From Microbacterium sp. SORGH_AS_0969 (GTDB lineage: Bacteria; Actinomycetota; Actinomycetes; Actinomycetales; Microbacteriaceae): DNA of 64,000 nt. The notes under the pieces are model-generated. The model saw nothing but the letters and a program-made list of their open reading frames with translations, did not search any database and was not told the DNA's origin. The stretch is from NCBI RefSeq assembly GCF_030818255.1, contig NZ_JAUTAG010000001.1, positions 744,001 through 808,000 on the forward strand, written 5' to 3'. Shown here piece by piece: positions 1 through 8,312 of this stretch (the stretch's first letter is position 1; every line of letters begins with the position of its first letter). Made by a program: the position numbers and the translations under genes.

Positions 1-625
1 AATCCTGTGCGACATCCGCCATCGGATCACCAGCGCGTAGTCGGCTCAGAACGTCCTCGACGCGGACACCGAGGCGCGCGATCGTCGGTTGACCCGAGTT
101 GCGCCGGGGATCGACGACGACCTCGGCTCTTTCGTACGTCGGCAGGCGCAGAGAGTCGATGTAGCCGTCGCGGTAGCTGATCGTTCGCAGGTACTGATCG
201 ACGACGTCGCGGAAGACTCCCTGTCGATTACGAACGACGACGAGGTCGTGGTCGCCGTTCTCGATGAGAATCTCCGCGCCGTCCGTTTTCAGCTTCTCGC
301 GGAGCAGAGCGTTCTCCAGACCGAGCTCGTTGCGCAGGACATCCACCGCTGGACGAATGCGAGCCAGGGGGAGACCTGCGCGACGAAACGACTCCACGAT
401 GTACCCCTCGGCGAGGGCGTTGAAGGGCACGGTGAATCCGCGGCCACTCTTCACACCCCGGAGGATGGGGTCACTCCATCGCCGGCCGCTGCCGTTGCGC
501 TGCCGAAACGCGTGCCCGTGTGCCCACCGACCGAAAGACGACGTGGGAGCCCGAATGATGTGAGCGGCCTCGGAAAGCGTGTAGACCGGGGTCGTGTACG
601 CCCGATCCGAGATCGACGTTTGCAT
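1..625 (-). CDS. DUF433-domain protein with MerR-like N-terminus, partial (cut by left edge)
   Basis: An open frame of about 208 codons runs from an ATG at 625 off the left end of the window. The N-terminus (MQTSISDRAYTTPVYTLSEA) followed by a Trp/Arg-rich stretch looks like a small winged-helix or MerR-like DNA-binding segment. The last visible part (DPRRNSGQPTIARLGVRVED, then LRAGDPMADVAQD) matches the DUF433 pattern, a homeodomain-like fold. Two-domain proteins of this build include VapB45-type antitoxins, whose gene usually lies next to a DUF5615 (PIN-like) toxin gene; any partner would be beyond the window edge. The role as antitoxin is inference. The frame has normal high-GC codon use. 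The start is chosen because a -10-like hexamer sits just upstream with no room for a Shine-Dalgarno site. Confidence 0.75.
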   Translation of the reverse strand, partial: MQTSISDRAYTTPVYTLSEAAHIIRAPTSSFGRWAHGHAFRQRNGSGRRWSDPILRGVKSGRGFTVPFNALAEGYIVESFRRAGLPLARIRPAVDVLRNELGLENALLREKLKTDGAEILIENGDHDLVVVRNRQGVFRDVVDQYLRTISYRDGYIDSLRLPTYERAEVVVDPRRNSGQPTIARLGVRVEDVLSRLRAGDPMADVAQD

Positions 626-631
626 ACAAAC

Positions 632-637
632 AGGGTA
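632..637 (-). promoter_or_regulatory. Putative -10 box of a leaderless promoter for the DUF433 gene
   Basis: Read on the minus strand the sequence is TACCCTGTTTGTATG. TACCCT fits the actinobacterial TANNNT -10 consensus and ends 6 bases before the ATG, so transcription would begin at or next to the start codon. No purine-rich ribosome site is present. Leaderless mRNAs are common in actinobacteria. The call rests on sequence pattern only. Confidence 0.4.
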
Positions 638-795
638 AATGGAGGCGGTGCGGTCTGCATCGCTGATTCACCCGCCGCGCGGCAGCGGCCGAGCGGTAGC
701 CGAGCGGTAGCCGGTCTCTGCGCCTCACCGGCCTCCCGGTAAGCGAGTACGGTTGACTGCGGCGAAGCCGCCTCCGCGGCTGTCACCCCACGCAC

Positions 796-1560
796 ATGAC
801 ACCGCAGCCCCTCCCCTCCGCCCTGGCACTCTCCGGGCCCCTCCTCGTCGTCGGCGACGGCCGGATGGGTCGCGCGCTCGTCGCCGCTCTCGAGGCGGCG
901 GGGGTTCCCGTCGCAGGCCCCGCGGGGCGGGGCGAGTCCGGCGCGGACGCCGGCATCGTGCTCCTCGCCGTCCCGGACGCCGAGATCGCGTCGGCCGCGC
1001 GCGCGATCGCGCCCGGCCGGATCGTCGGCCACCTCTCCGGCTCTCTCAACCTCTCGGTCCTCCACCCGCACGACGCGTTCAGCATTCATCCCCTCATGAC
1101 GGTGACGGGCGCGGGAACATCGTTCGCGGGTGTCACGGCCGCCCTCTCGGCGGGTTCACCCGCGGCCCACGCCGTCGCATCCGCCCTCGCCGATGCGCTG
1201 GGCATGACCGGCGTCGACGTTCTCGACGAGGACCGCGCGGCGTACCACGCCGCGGCCTCGATCGCGGCGAACTTCCTGGTCACTCTCGAGGGGATGGCCG
1301 AGCAGCTCGCGGCGACCGCGGGGGTCGAACGAGAGGCTCTCGTCCCCCTCGTCCGGGCCGCGGTCGACAACTGGTCGGAGCGCGGAGCCGCGGCCGCGCT
1401 GACCGGACCGGTCTCCCGCGGCGACGCGGCCACGATCGACAGGCAGCGTCGGGCGATCAGCGACCGCATGCCGGACCGTCTGGCCCTCTTCGACGCGCTC
1501 GTCGACGCCACCCGCGACCTCGCCGCCACGCAACGAACCGGAATCGAGACGACCCCATGA
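796..1560 (+). CDS. Rossmann-like / DUF2520 protein of the pantothenate operon
   Basis: A 254-residue protein. The N-terminus has a Rossmann dinucleotide-binding strand and glycine loop (LLVVGDGRMGRALVAALEAAG, residues 16-36), and the C-terminal half is the DUF2520 helical domain with the family landmarks IHPLMTV, YHAAASIAANFLVTLEGMAE and ALTGPVSRGD. The fold is that of 6-phosphogluconate and ketopantoate reductases. The stop overlaps the panC start (ATGA) and panB follows, so a reductase step in pantothenate synthesis (ketopantoate to pantoate) is a reasonable inference; it is not proven for this family. A second, divergent member lies at 27823-28551, again beside a PanC homologue. There is no clear Shine-Dalgarno site before the ATG. 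Confidence 0.8.
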   Translation: MTPQPLPSALALSGPLLVVGDGRMGRALVAALEAAGVPVAGPAGRGESGADAGIVLLAVPDAEIASAARAIAPGRIVGHLSGSLNLSVLHPHDAFSIHPLMTVTGAGTSFAGVTAALSAGSPAAHAVASALADALGMTGVDVLDEDRAAYHAAASIAANFLVTLEGMAEQLAATAGVEREALVPLVRAAVDNWSERGAAAALTGPVSRGDAATIDRQRRAISDRMPDRLALFDALVDATRDLAATQRTGIETTP

Positions 1561-2438
1561 GCATCCGCATCGTGCGCAGCATCGCAGACCTGCGCGCGGC
1601 CCTCTCCCCCCTCCGCGGTGAGGAGATCGGGTTCGTTCCGACTATGGGCGCCCTGCACGAGGGTCACCTCTCGCTCCTTCGCACCGCGCGGTCCGAGAAC
1701 GCCACCGTGGTCCTGTCGATCTTCGTGAACCCGACGCAGTTCGGCGAGGCCGCCGACCTCGCCGCCTACCCGCGCACCGAAGAAGCCGACGTCGAGCTGG
1801 CCGCCGAAGCCGGCACCGACCTCGTGTTCGCCCCCTCGCCCGCCGAGATGTACCCCGCGGGCTTCGCGACGAGCGTCTCGGTCGCCGGAGCGATCACGGG
1901 AACGTTGGAGGGCGCTGTCCGCGGCCGCTCCCACTTCGACGGAGTCGCCACGGTCGTCGCCAAGCTCCTCCTCGCGGTCCAGCCCGACCGCGCGTACTTC
2001 GGCGCCAAGGACGCGCAGCAGGTCGTCGTCGTGCGCCGCATGGTGAGCGATCTCGGCATCCCCGTCGAGATCGTGGCGCGCCCGACCTCGCGCGACGACG
2101 ACGGTCTCGCGCGTTCCAGCCGCAACACCCGACTCTCGGCCGAGGAGCGCGATGTCGCGGCCGTCATCCCGCGCGCGCTTCGAGCGGCACAGGATGCCTT
2201 CGCCTCCGGCATCCGCGATCCTCACCGCCTCACGACCGTCGTGCGCGACGAACTGGGCGGGGCGGGACTCGACCCCGAGTACGTCGAGGCGGTCGACGCG
2301 GACAGTCTCGAGCCGATCACGACGGCCGAGACCCCGACGCTGCTCGCGCTCGCCGTTCGGGTGGGTGAGGTGCGGCTCATCGACAACGTGGTCCTCGGCG
2401 TGGACGATCTCATCCCGGTGACCGGGAGTCCGTCGTGA
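1557..2438 (+). CDS. panC: Pantoate--beta-alanine ligase (pantothenate synthetase)
   Basis: Joins pantoate and beta-alanine with ATP to make pantothenate, in the cytoplasm. The 293-residue product has the full family signature: FVPTMGALHEGH (HxGH nucleotide-binding motif), IFVNPTQF (pantoate glutamine), GRSHFDGVATVVAKL, FGAKDAQQ (Lys/Asp/Gln active-site strand) and DGLARSSRN (KMSKS-like loop). All substrate-contact residues known from the M. tuberculosis and E. coli enzymes appear to be present, unlike in the paralogue at 26972-27826. Its ATG overlaps the upstream stop by 4 bases and its stop overlaps the panB GTG, so the three genes are translationally coupled. Confidence 0.95.
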   Translation: MSIRIVRSIADLRAALSPLRGEEIGFVPTMGALHEGHLSLLRTARSENATVVLSIFVNPTQFGEAADLAAYPRTEEADVELAAEAGTDLVFAPSPAEMYPAGFATSVSVAGAITGTLEGAVRGRSHFDGVATVVAKLLLAVQPDRAYFGAKDAQQVVVVRRMVSDLGIPVEIVARPTSRDDDGLARSSRNTRLSAEERDVAAVIPRALRAAQDAFASGIRDPHRLTTVVRDELGGAGLDPEYVEAVDADSLEPITTAETPTLLALAVRVGEVRLIDNVVLGVDDLIPVTGSPS

Positions 2439-3289
2439 CGCGCCCCCGGGTCACGCTCCGCCGCCTCCGCGAGCTCGCCGAAGCCGGCACGCCGATCGTC
2501 ATGGTGACGGCGTACGACTTCCCGTCGGGCCGCGTCGCCGAGCGCGCGGGCGTCGACATCGTGCTCGTCGGCGACTCCGGAGCACAGGTGGTGCTCGGAC
2601 ACCCCGACACCACCTCGGTGACCCTCGACGAGATGCTGACGCTCTCGAAAGCCGTTCGTCGCGCGGTGCAGACCCCGCTCGTGGTGTGCGATCTGCCGTT
2701 CGGAACGACCGAGCTGAGCGACGAGCAGGCCGTCGCGACGTCGGTCCGCTTCGTCCACGAGGCCGGCGCCGACGCGGTCAAGATCGAGGGCGCGAACGCG
2801 GCCCGCCTGTCCCGGCTTCGAGCGATCGTCGAGGCCGGCATCCCGGTCGTCGGCCATGTGGGCCTGACACCGCAGACCGCGACGGCGCTCGGCGGCCTCC
2901 GAGCGCAGGGGCGTACCGACGACGACGCGATCCGGGTGGCCCGTGATGCCCTCGCGGTGCAGGATGCCGGAGCTTTCGCGATCGTGATCGAGGCGGTTCC
3001 CGCCGATGTCGTCACCGAAATCCGCCGGGCACTGCGCATCCCCGTCATCGGCATCGGCGCGGGCGAGGCCGACGGACAGGTGCTCGTCCAGCACGACCTG
3101 CTCGGCATCACCGAAGGCCGCGCCCCCGTCTTCGTCAAGCGCTACGCCGCTCTCGGCGACGCGATGGTCGAGGGTGTCGAGACGTACGCGCGCGAGGTGC
3201 GCGAGGGCGTCTTCCCCGCGGGCGAGCACACCTACCGCGCCGCCCCGGGCGTCGCGACGGCGGTGCGGGAGTTCGTCGACGGGCTTTGA
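2435..3289 (+). CDS. panB: 3-methyl-2-oxobutanoate hydroxymethyltransferase (ketopantoate hydroxymethyltransferase)
   Basis: Transfers a hydroxymethyl group from methylenetetrahydrofolate to 2-oxoisovalerate, giving ketopantoate, the first committed step of pantothenate synthesis. The 284-residue product is a TIM barrel with the family motifs MVTAYDFPSG, LVGDSGAQVVLG (metal-binding Asp), VKIEG, VGHVGLTPQ and PVIGIGAG. It starts with GTG inside the panC stop (GTGA overlap) and is the last gene of the operon. Length is slightly above the usual 260-280 residues. Confidence 0.95.
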   Translation: MTRPRVTLRRLRELAEAGTPIVMVTAYDFPSGRVAERAGVDIVLVGDSGAQVVLGHPDTTSVTLDEMLTLSKAVRRAVQTPLVVCDLPFGTTELSDEQAVATSVRFVHEAGADAVKIEGANAARLSRLRAIVEAGIPVVGHVGLTPQTATALGGLRAQGRTDDDAIRVARDALAVQDAGAFAIVIEAVPADVVTEIRRALRIPVIGIGAGEADGQVLVQHDLLGITEGRAPVFVKRYAALGDAMVEGVETYAREVREGVFPAGEHTYRAAPGVATAVREFVDGL

Positions 3290-3325
3290 GCCGCCCCCTC
3301 GTCTGCGCGATCACGCCATCCCGCG

Positions 3326-4252
3326 TCAGGACCGGAGCACCTCGTCCCCGTCGCTCTTCGTGGCGTCCCTCTCGATGACCTCTTCCAACGCCTGTTGGAA
3401 GAGGTCATCCACGAGTATGGCGACGTTGCTCTCGGCGTCCGTCTCCGACACCCGGCTCACAAGACCGTGTCTCGTGAGGAAGAGATCGCCCGAGATCAGT
3501 CCCCCGGGGAGCGGGTCCCGGACGATGCGTTGTGTGATCATGGCCAGGTGGCGCACACCGTCCAGGGGCTCCCGTCGTGAAAGCGGCAGCGCGAGAAGCA
3601 AGTGGCGATGCGGGATCGCGAATACGGTGCCGAACTCAGTCACAGGCACGGCCCGGGCGAGATTGATCGCTTTCGATGCCACGAAGAACGATTCGCCGGT
3701 GAGGACGTGGATGCCCGTCTCAAGAACGTCGTGCTCGTCCACGGATTCCCGGTCCGTATTCTCCTGCCCCCACCGGTAGAGCTCGTCGAGATCCCACCCG
3801 GCTTCCGCGATTCCGGCGTCGCTGATGGTCTGCACGGTCTCGGGCAGGTCCAGGCAAAGCGCCACCACGACCCCGTCGGCGAACGGGCGAGCGTAGTCGA
3901 ACGAGGGCTCATCGGGACGCACGTTCCGATTCGAGATCAGTCGTGTGCGGATCATCGAGCGCAACTCATCGCGCGTCGGTTCGAGGATCGACGGCTCCTG
4001 AGCCAACGACCGAACGTGGTCATCGATGACCTTCTCCGCCTCCGACCGAGTCAGGCCGTCGGTCTTGACGAGCAAGTTGTGGAGCGGGAATCGACGACCG
4101 TCAGCGGACAGCGTGACATCCTCGGGCGCGGGTCCGTGCTCGATCGTGCTCTCCACGCCGCGTTGCGCGAAAGCCTGTCGGGCCGTCGCGACGACCCATT
4201 CCACGCGATCCACAGGCTGCGCGGCTTTCGGTCGCTTTCCGAACCACCCCAC
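3326..4252 (-). CDS. Hypothetical protein, distantly DUF1444 (YtpQ/UPF0354)-like
   Basis: A 308-residue soluble protein without signal peptide or membrane segments. Blocks such as LHNLLVKTD, ARPFADGVVVALCLDLPETV and VFAIPHRHLLLALPLSRREP are arranged as in DUF1444 proteins (a helper-like N-terminus, a central 'phenylalanine/aspartate' strand pair, and a self-testing 'PHR' strand near the C-terminus), but the match is from memory and weak. It converges on the panB operon (36-base gap). Function unknown. Confidence 0.7.
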   Translation of the reverse strand: MGWFGKRPKAAQPVDRVEWVVATARQAFAQRGVESTIEHGPAPEDVTLSADGRRFPLHNLLVKTDGLTRSEAEKVIDDHVRSLAQEPSILEPTRDELRSMIRTRLISNRNVRPDEPSFDYARPFADGVVVALCLDLPETVQTISDAGIAEAGWDLDELYRWGQENTDRESVDEHDVLETGIHVLTGESFFVASKAINLARAVPVTEFGTVFAIPHRHLLLALPLSRREPLDGVRHLAMITQRIVRDPLPGGLISGDLFLTRHGLVSRVSETDAESNVAILVDDLFQQALEEVIERDATKSDGDEVLRS

Positions 4253-4381
4253 GCTGTCCCCCTACGCTGCCTGCATCCCGCGATGCTGCGAGGCGAACAT
4301 AGCGGAAGCCCGCGATTCCGGCTTGACCGCGCGCCCCGGGATCACGACCGGCGTACCCGACTCCGCGGCGTGAAAGAAATG

Positions 4382-4429
4382 ACGAAGGCCCCGCCTGCCG
4401 CGTGATTCCGCGTGAGTCGGGGCCTTCGT
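4382..4429 (-). terminator. Intrinsic terminator hairpin after tRNA-Ser
   Basis: Perfect 11-base arms (ACGAAGGCCCC and GGGGCCTTCGT) enclose a loop that itself contains a small CGCG stem. It lies directly downstream of the minus-strand tRNA-Ser gene. There is no strong T-tract, as is usual for high-GC actinobacteria. Confidence 0.65.
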
Positions 4430-4431
4430 GG

Positions 4432-4522
4432 TGGCGGTGACGGTGGGATTTGAACCCACGGTAGGGGGTTACCCTACACAACTTTTCGAGAGTTGCACCT
4501 TCGGCCGCTCGGACACGTCACC
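4432..4522 (-). tRNA. tRNA-Ser (CGA anticodon)
   Basis: Read on the minus strand it begins GGTGACGTGTCCGAGCGGCC. The 7-bp acceptor stem GGTGACG/CGTCACC closes, the anticodon stem CAACT/AGTTG holds loop CTCGAAA (anticodon CGA, reading UCG), there is a long variable arm as expected for a class II serine tRNA, and the T-loop is GGTTCAAATCC. A CCA tail is encoded (4432-4434). Confidence 0.95.
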
Positions 4523-4591
4523 GCCGACCAGCTTACGACAGATGAGCGGATGCCGCGAATCCGGCCATCGCTCCGCCCCCGGCGCGGGCGA

Positions 4592-4664
4592 AACTCCTGA
4601 GAAATCGCCCCCGCGAGCCCCCGAGACCCTCCTAGGAGTCGATCCGTACGGAAACTCAGGAGTT
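4592..4664. repeat. Palindromic intergenic element upstream of ldh
   Basis: Inverted arms AACTCCTGAG (4592-4601) and CTCAGGAGTT (4655-4664) enclose about 53 bases. The middle holds a separate 10-base palindrome, CTCCTAGGAG (4629-4638). The 5-mer CTCCT or its complement therefore appears four times. The element lies between the divergent tRNA-Ser and ldh genes, so it could be an operator array or a mobile palindromic repeat. The rest of 4523-4795 shows nothing else. Confidence 0.45.
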
Positions 4665-4795
4665 CGGCCCGCCCCACCCGTCGCGCCAACCCCACAGACC
4701 CGAACCGACCGGCACCCCGACCCCGATGGCATCCGTTCATCCACCGTCGAACGACCGCCCTGGCACCGGTCCCACCCCGCTGCCAGGATCGAGTC

Positions 4796-5749
4796 ATGAG
4801 CGTGATCGAGAACTCCAAGCTGACGGTCGTGGGCGCGGGAAGCGTGGGAGCGAGCGTCGCGTACGCCGCTCTCATCCGGGGGTCGGCACGGCACGTGGCG
4901 CTGTACGACATCGCCGAGGCGAAGGTCGAGGCCGAGGTGCTCGACCTCGCCCACGGCACGCAGTTCACCGGTTCGAGCGACATCGTGGGCGGTAGCGACG
5001 TATCTGTGGCCGAGGGCTCGCACGTCGTCGTCATCACCGCGGGTGCGAAGCAGAATCCCGGACAGACGCGCACCGAGCTCGCCGCGACGAATGCCCGCAT
5101 CATCCGCGACATGATGCCGAAGCTGCTCGAGGTCGCTCCGAACGCCGTCTACGTGATCGTCACGAACCCGTGCGACGTCCTGACCGTTCTCGCACAGGAG
5201 GCGACCGACCTTCCGACCCGCCGCATCTTCGCGTCCGGCACCGTCCTCGACACCTCGCGCCTGCGCTGGAAGCTCGCGCAGCGCGCGGGCGTCGCCACCT
5301 CGAGCGTGCACGCCTGGATCGTCGGCGAGCACGGCGACACCGAGTTCCCGCTCTGGTCCACGGCGACGATCGGATCGATCCCGATCACCGAGTTCGACCT
5401 CCCCGACGGCGGGCGCTTCACGAAGGACGAATTGGATGCCATCGCCGTCGACGTCCGCGACGCCGCCTACAAGGTCATCCAGGGCAAGGGCGCTACGAAC
5501 TACGCGATCGGACTCTCGAGCGCCCGCATCGTCGAGGCGATCCTGCGCGACGAGCACGCGATCCTGCCCGTCAGCACCGTCCTCGAGGACTTCCACGGCA
5601 TCAGCGGCATGGCCCTGTCGGTCCCCTCGATCGTCAGCGCGAAGGGCGCCGTCCCCCTGACGGGCACCCCGTTCTCCGACCCGGAGCTGGCGCTTCTGCG
5701 CCGCTCCGCCGACGCGCTGACGACCGTCGCCGACTCGCTGCGCGACTGA
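4796..5749 (+). CDS. ldh: L-lactate dehydrogenase
   Basis: Interconverts pyruvate and L-lactate with NAD(H). The 317-residue product has the dinucleotide-binding loop VVGAGSVGASVAY, the mobile active-site loop AGAKQNPGQTR (substrate Gln and catalytic Arg), VTNPCDVLT (Asn), and GEHGDTEF with the catalytic His. The Gln before NPGQTR marks lactate rather than malate specificity. It is a single-gene unit followed closely by the DUF4304 gene. Its upstream region carries the palindromic element at 4592-4664. Confidence 0.95.
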   Translation: MSVIENSKLTVVGAGSVGASVAYAALIRGSARHVALYDIAEAKVEAEVLDLAHGTQFTGSSDIVGGSDVSVAEGSHVVVITAGAKQNPGQTRTELAATNARIIRDMMPKLLEVAPNAVYVIVTNPCDVLTVLAQEATDLPTRRIFASGTVLDTSRLRWKLAQRAGVATSSVHAWIVGEHGDTEFPLWSTATIGSIPITEFDLPDGGRFTKDELDAIAVDVRDAAYKVIQGKGATNYAIGLSSARIVEAILRDEHAILPVSTVLEDFHGISGMALSVPSIVSAKGAVPLTGTPFSDPELALLRRSADALTTVADSLRD

Positions 5750-5772
5750 GGCACGCCGATACGATCTCCGTC

Positions 5773-6372
5773 ATGAGCGAGATCGAAGAACGCTTCACCG
5801 AGGCCGTCGCCGCGATCGGCGGGGTGCTCAAGACACACGGCTTCCGCAAGAAGAGGTACGTCTGGACGCGCGTCGGCGACGGTGTCGCGCACACGGTCGA
5901 CGTCCAGCGCAGCCACGGCAACACCGCCACCGGCGTGCGGTTCTACGTCAACGCGTCGGCATACGTGGCGGAGCTCGACCGCGCGATCGGACGTTCCGTC
6001 CCCGATGACCTCACCCGCGCGACAGCGCAGTACTCGACACGGTTCGAGGCCATCAGCGACTGGCCGAGCGATCGTGTCGACGTGGAGCGGGATGCCGATG
6101 CCCTCGGCACCGCGCTCCCGGCGGCGATCGAGCAGGTGGTGGCGCACCTCGACGCGATCACCGACGCGCCATCTCTCGCGCGCGCTCTTCTCGACAACGG
6201 GTACGTCCTCGATGACGACCTCTTCGCCTGGTTCTGCGCGACCGGTCGCACCGACGACGCCCGCGCACAGTTCGTGGCGGCCCGCGACCGCTTCGGCGCC
6301 GAGGACCGGTGGCCCCGCCTCGCCGCACGGTTCGAAGAGACGGCCCTGAAGTTCGGCACCCCTCTCCCCTGA
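5773..6372 (+). CDS. DUF4304-type hypothetical protein
   Basis: A 199-residue soluble protein. The first third (LKTHGFRKKRYVWTR, then VAHTVDVQRSHGN and GVRFYVNASAY) has the layout of DUF4304, a family of unknown role often seen near immunity or toxin loci. The C-terminal half is acidic and helical. It starts 23 bases after ldh and could be cotranscribed with it. Nothing else identifies its function. Confidence 0.7.
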   Translation: MSEIEERFTEAVAAIGGVLKTHGFRKKRYVWTRVGDGVAHTVDVQRSHGNTATGVRFYVNASAYVAELDRAIGRSVPDDLTRATAQYSTRFEAISDWPSDRVDVERDADALGTALPAAIEQVVAHLDAITDAPSLARALLDNGYVLDDDLFAWFCATGRTDDARAQFVAARDRFGAEDRWPRLAARFEETALKFGTPLP

Positions 6373-6428
6373 TCCCGGATGCCGTGCCCCGACGGATCGA
6401 TGTCGGAGGCCCCGCGTAGCCTGGGCAC

Positions 6429-7796
6429 ATGGCATCCCGACGTCCCGCTACCGCCCCTGCTCCGTACCGGTGCACCGAGTGCGGATGGACGACGCTGAAG
6501 TGGGTCGGCCGCTGCGGCGAGTGCCAGTCCTGGGGCACGGTCGTCGAGGCCGCCGAGCAGACGGGGATCGTGCGCTCGATCGTCCCGGTGGCGCCGGGTG
6601 CCGCGCGAGCGGCGCGGCGCATCACCGAGATCGACACGCAAGACGCCCCGCGTCGCACGAGCGGAGTGGGCGAGTTCGACCGCGTGCTGGGCGGGGGCAT
6701 CGTCCCCGGGGCGGCCATCCTGCTCAGCGGCGAGCCCGGCGTCGGCAAGTCGACGCTGCTGCTCGAGGTCGCGGCGAAGAGCGCGCACGCCGGGCGTCGC
6801 GTGCTGTACGCGAGCGGCGAAGAGTCGGCCGCCCAGGTGCGCCTGCGCGCCGAGCGCACGGGCGCGCTCCACGACGAGTTGTTCCTGGCCTCCGAGACCG
6901 ACCTGGCCACGATCCTCGGCCACGTCGACCAGGTCGAGCCCGGCCTGCTGATCGTCGACTCGGTGCAGACGATCTCCTCGGCCCACAGCGATGGAGCGGC
7001 GGGCCAGCCCGCGCAGGTGCGGGAGGTGGCATCCGCCCTCATCCGTGTCGCGAAGGAGCGCGGACTGCCGATCATCCTGGTCGGCCACGTGACCAAAGAC
7101 GGGTCGATCGCAGGTCCCCGCATCCTCGAGCACCTCGTCGACGTCGTCTGCCACTTCGAGGGCGACCGGCAGACGTCGCTGCGCTTCGTGCGTGCACTCA
7201 AGAACCGCTTCGGACCGACGGACGAGGTCGGCTGCTTCGACATGACCGGCACCGGCATCGCTGAGGTCGCCGATCCGAGCGCGCTCTTCCTCGGGCACGG
7301 CGAACCCGAACCCGGTACGTGCGTGACGATCGCGATGGAGGGCCGACGCGCGCTGCCCGTCGAGATCCAGGCCCTCGCCGTGCGGCAGACGGCGCCGAAT
7401 CCGCGGCGCATCGTGAACGGCGTCGATTCGTCCCGCGTCGCGATGGTCCTGGCGGTGCTCGAGAGCCGGATGGGCCTCACGCTGTCCGACCGCGACGTCT
7501 ACGTCTCCACCGTGGGCGGCGTCCGACTCGTGGAGCCCGCGGCCGACCTCGCGATCGCGATCGCCGTGGCGAATGCCGTGAAGAACCGCAAGATGTCGAA
7601 GCGCCTCGCGGCGATCGGCGAGCTGACGCTGACGGGCGAGATCCGCAACGTGACGCAGGCCGCGCAACGCGCGTCCGAGGCGAAGCGTCTCGGGTATCAC
7701 ACCGTGCTCGACGCCTCCTCGCGCAAGCTCGCGCAGGCCCTCAACGAGCTGCAGGTGCGCGGCATGCCCCGCGACGACAGCGAACCCGGCTTCTGA
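6429..7796 (+). CDS. radA: DNA repair protein RadA (Sms)
   Basis: A RecA-like ATPase that drives branch migration at recombination intermediates. The 455-residue product has an N-terminal C4 zinc finger (CTEC...CGEC, residues 15-32), a Walker A motif GEPGVGKST near residue 100, the RadA-specific KNRFG motif (LKNRFGPTDEVG), and a C-terminal Lon-protease-like domain (TVGGVRLVEPAADLAIA, then AAIGELTLTGEIR). Length and order are typical. It stands alone on the plus strand. Confidence 0.97.
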   Translation: MASRRPATAPAPYRCTECGWTTLKWVGRCGECQSWGTVVEAAEQTGIVRSIVPVAPGAARAARRITEIDTQDAPRRTSGVGEFDRVLGGGIVPGAAILLSGEPGVGKSTLLLEVAAKSAHAGRRVLYASGEESAAQVRLRAERTGALHDELFLASETDLATILGHVDQVEPGLLIVDSVQTISSAHSDGAAGQPAQVREVASALIRVAKERGLPIILVGHVTKDGSIAGPRILEHLVDVVCHFEGDRQTSLRFVRALKNRFGPTDEVGCFDMTGTGIAEVADPSALFLGHGEPEPGTCVTIAMEGRRALPVEIQALAVRQTAPNPRRIVNGVDSSRVAMVLAVLESRMGLTLSDRDVYVSTVGGVRLVEPAADLAIAIAVANAVKNRKMSKRLAAIGELTLTGEIRNVTQAAQRASEAKRLGYHTVLDASSRKLAQALNELQVRGMPRDDSEPGF

Positions 7797-7858
7797 CTCC
7801 GCGCACTCGATACGGTCGACCGCCGCTCCGGCCTCGAGGCGCCTCGGTAGAGCGCGGG

Positions 7859-7969
7859 TCAGCGCCCGGGAGGAGCGGACCGGCGGCGACGGTGCGGCGA
7901 CGTCATGCCGAGCACCACGGGGATGACGAGTCCAGCGGCGCACACGGCCGCGGTGATCACGTACTCCAT
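7859..7969 (-). CDS. Possible 36-residue single-pass membrane peptide
   Basis: A short frame beginning MEYVITAAVCAAGLVIPVVL and ending in an Arg-rich tail gives one transmembrane helix plus a positively charged cytoplasmic end. Codons are typical of the genome. It lies in the 515-base gap between radA and the SseB-like gene. The ribosome site is weak, so the call is tentative. The rest of that gap holds only the palindromic element at 8227-8293. Confidence 0.35.
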   Translation of the reverse strand: MEYVITAAVCAAGLVIPVVLGMTSPHRRRRSAPPGR

Positions 7970-8226
7970 GCCCCGAGTCTGTCACTCTCGTATCACCCGC
8001 GCGACTCGCGTATTTCACCCGCGAGCTATCGCGCGCGCGTCCCGCACCCCGGAGCCCCGCGGCCCAGTGCACCCACGTCCCGCGCTCCGGAGCCTCGCGG
8101 CCCCTGCTGCGCAACGTCCTCCGTGCGGCCCACGTTCTCCCCCGCATTTCCGGAGCCCGGCACGCGCGGCCGTTCGCGCACGCGTCACTCGCCCGCGGCG
8201 CCGAACTTTGCTCGCGGACGGGTCGC

Positions 8227-8293
8227 CCGGTTGAGTGTCCACAACACCCGGACGATTTTCCGCGGGCTCCGGGTGTTTTGGACACTCGACCGG
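8227..8293. repeat. Long palindromic element, family A copy 1 (between converging genes)
   Basis: Arms of about 26 bases: CCGGTTGAGTGTCCA then ACACCCGGA on the left, and TCCGGGTGT then TGGACACTCGACCGG on the right. There is one T/C difference in the outer arm and one mismatch in the 2-base joint, and the loop is 15 bases. A related palindrome with the same GAGTGTCCA...TGGACACTC core is at 54986-55043. Both lie between the 3' ends of converging genes, so a role as a bidirectional terminator is likely. Confidence 0.7.
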
Positions 8294-8312
8294 GAGAAAC
8301 CCCGGGCGACGC

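Noticed and set aside
691..712. Tandem GAGCGGTAGCC repeat before the DUF2520 gene
   Set aside because: Only two 11-base copies in GC-rich noncoding DNA; not enough to call an operator or repeat element.
753..2438. A 561-codon frame extending panC upstream across the DUF2520 gene
   Set aside because: Its first half is an Arg/Pro-rich shadow of the DUF2520 gene. PanC begins at 1557 with the normal family N-terminus.
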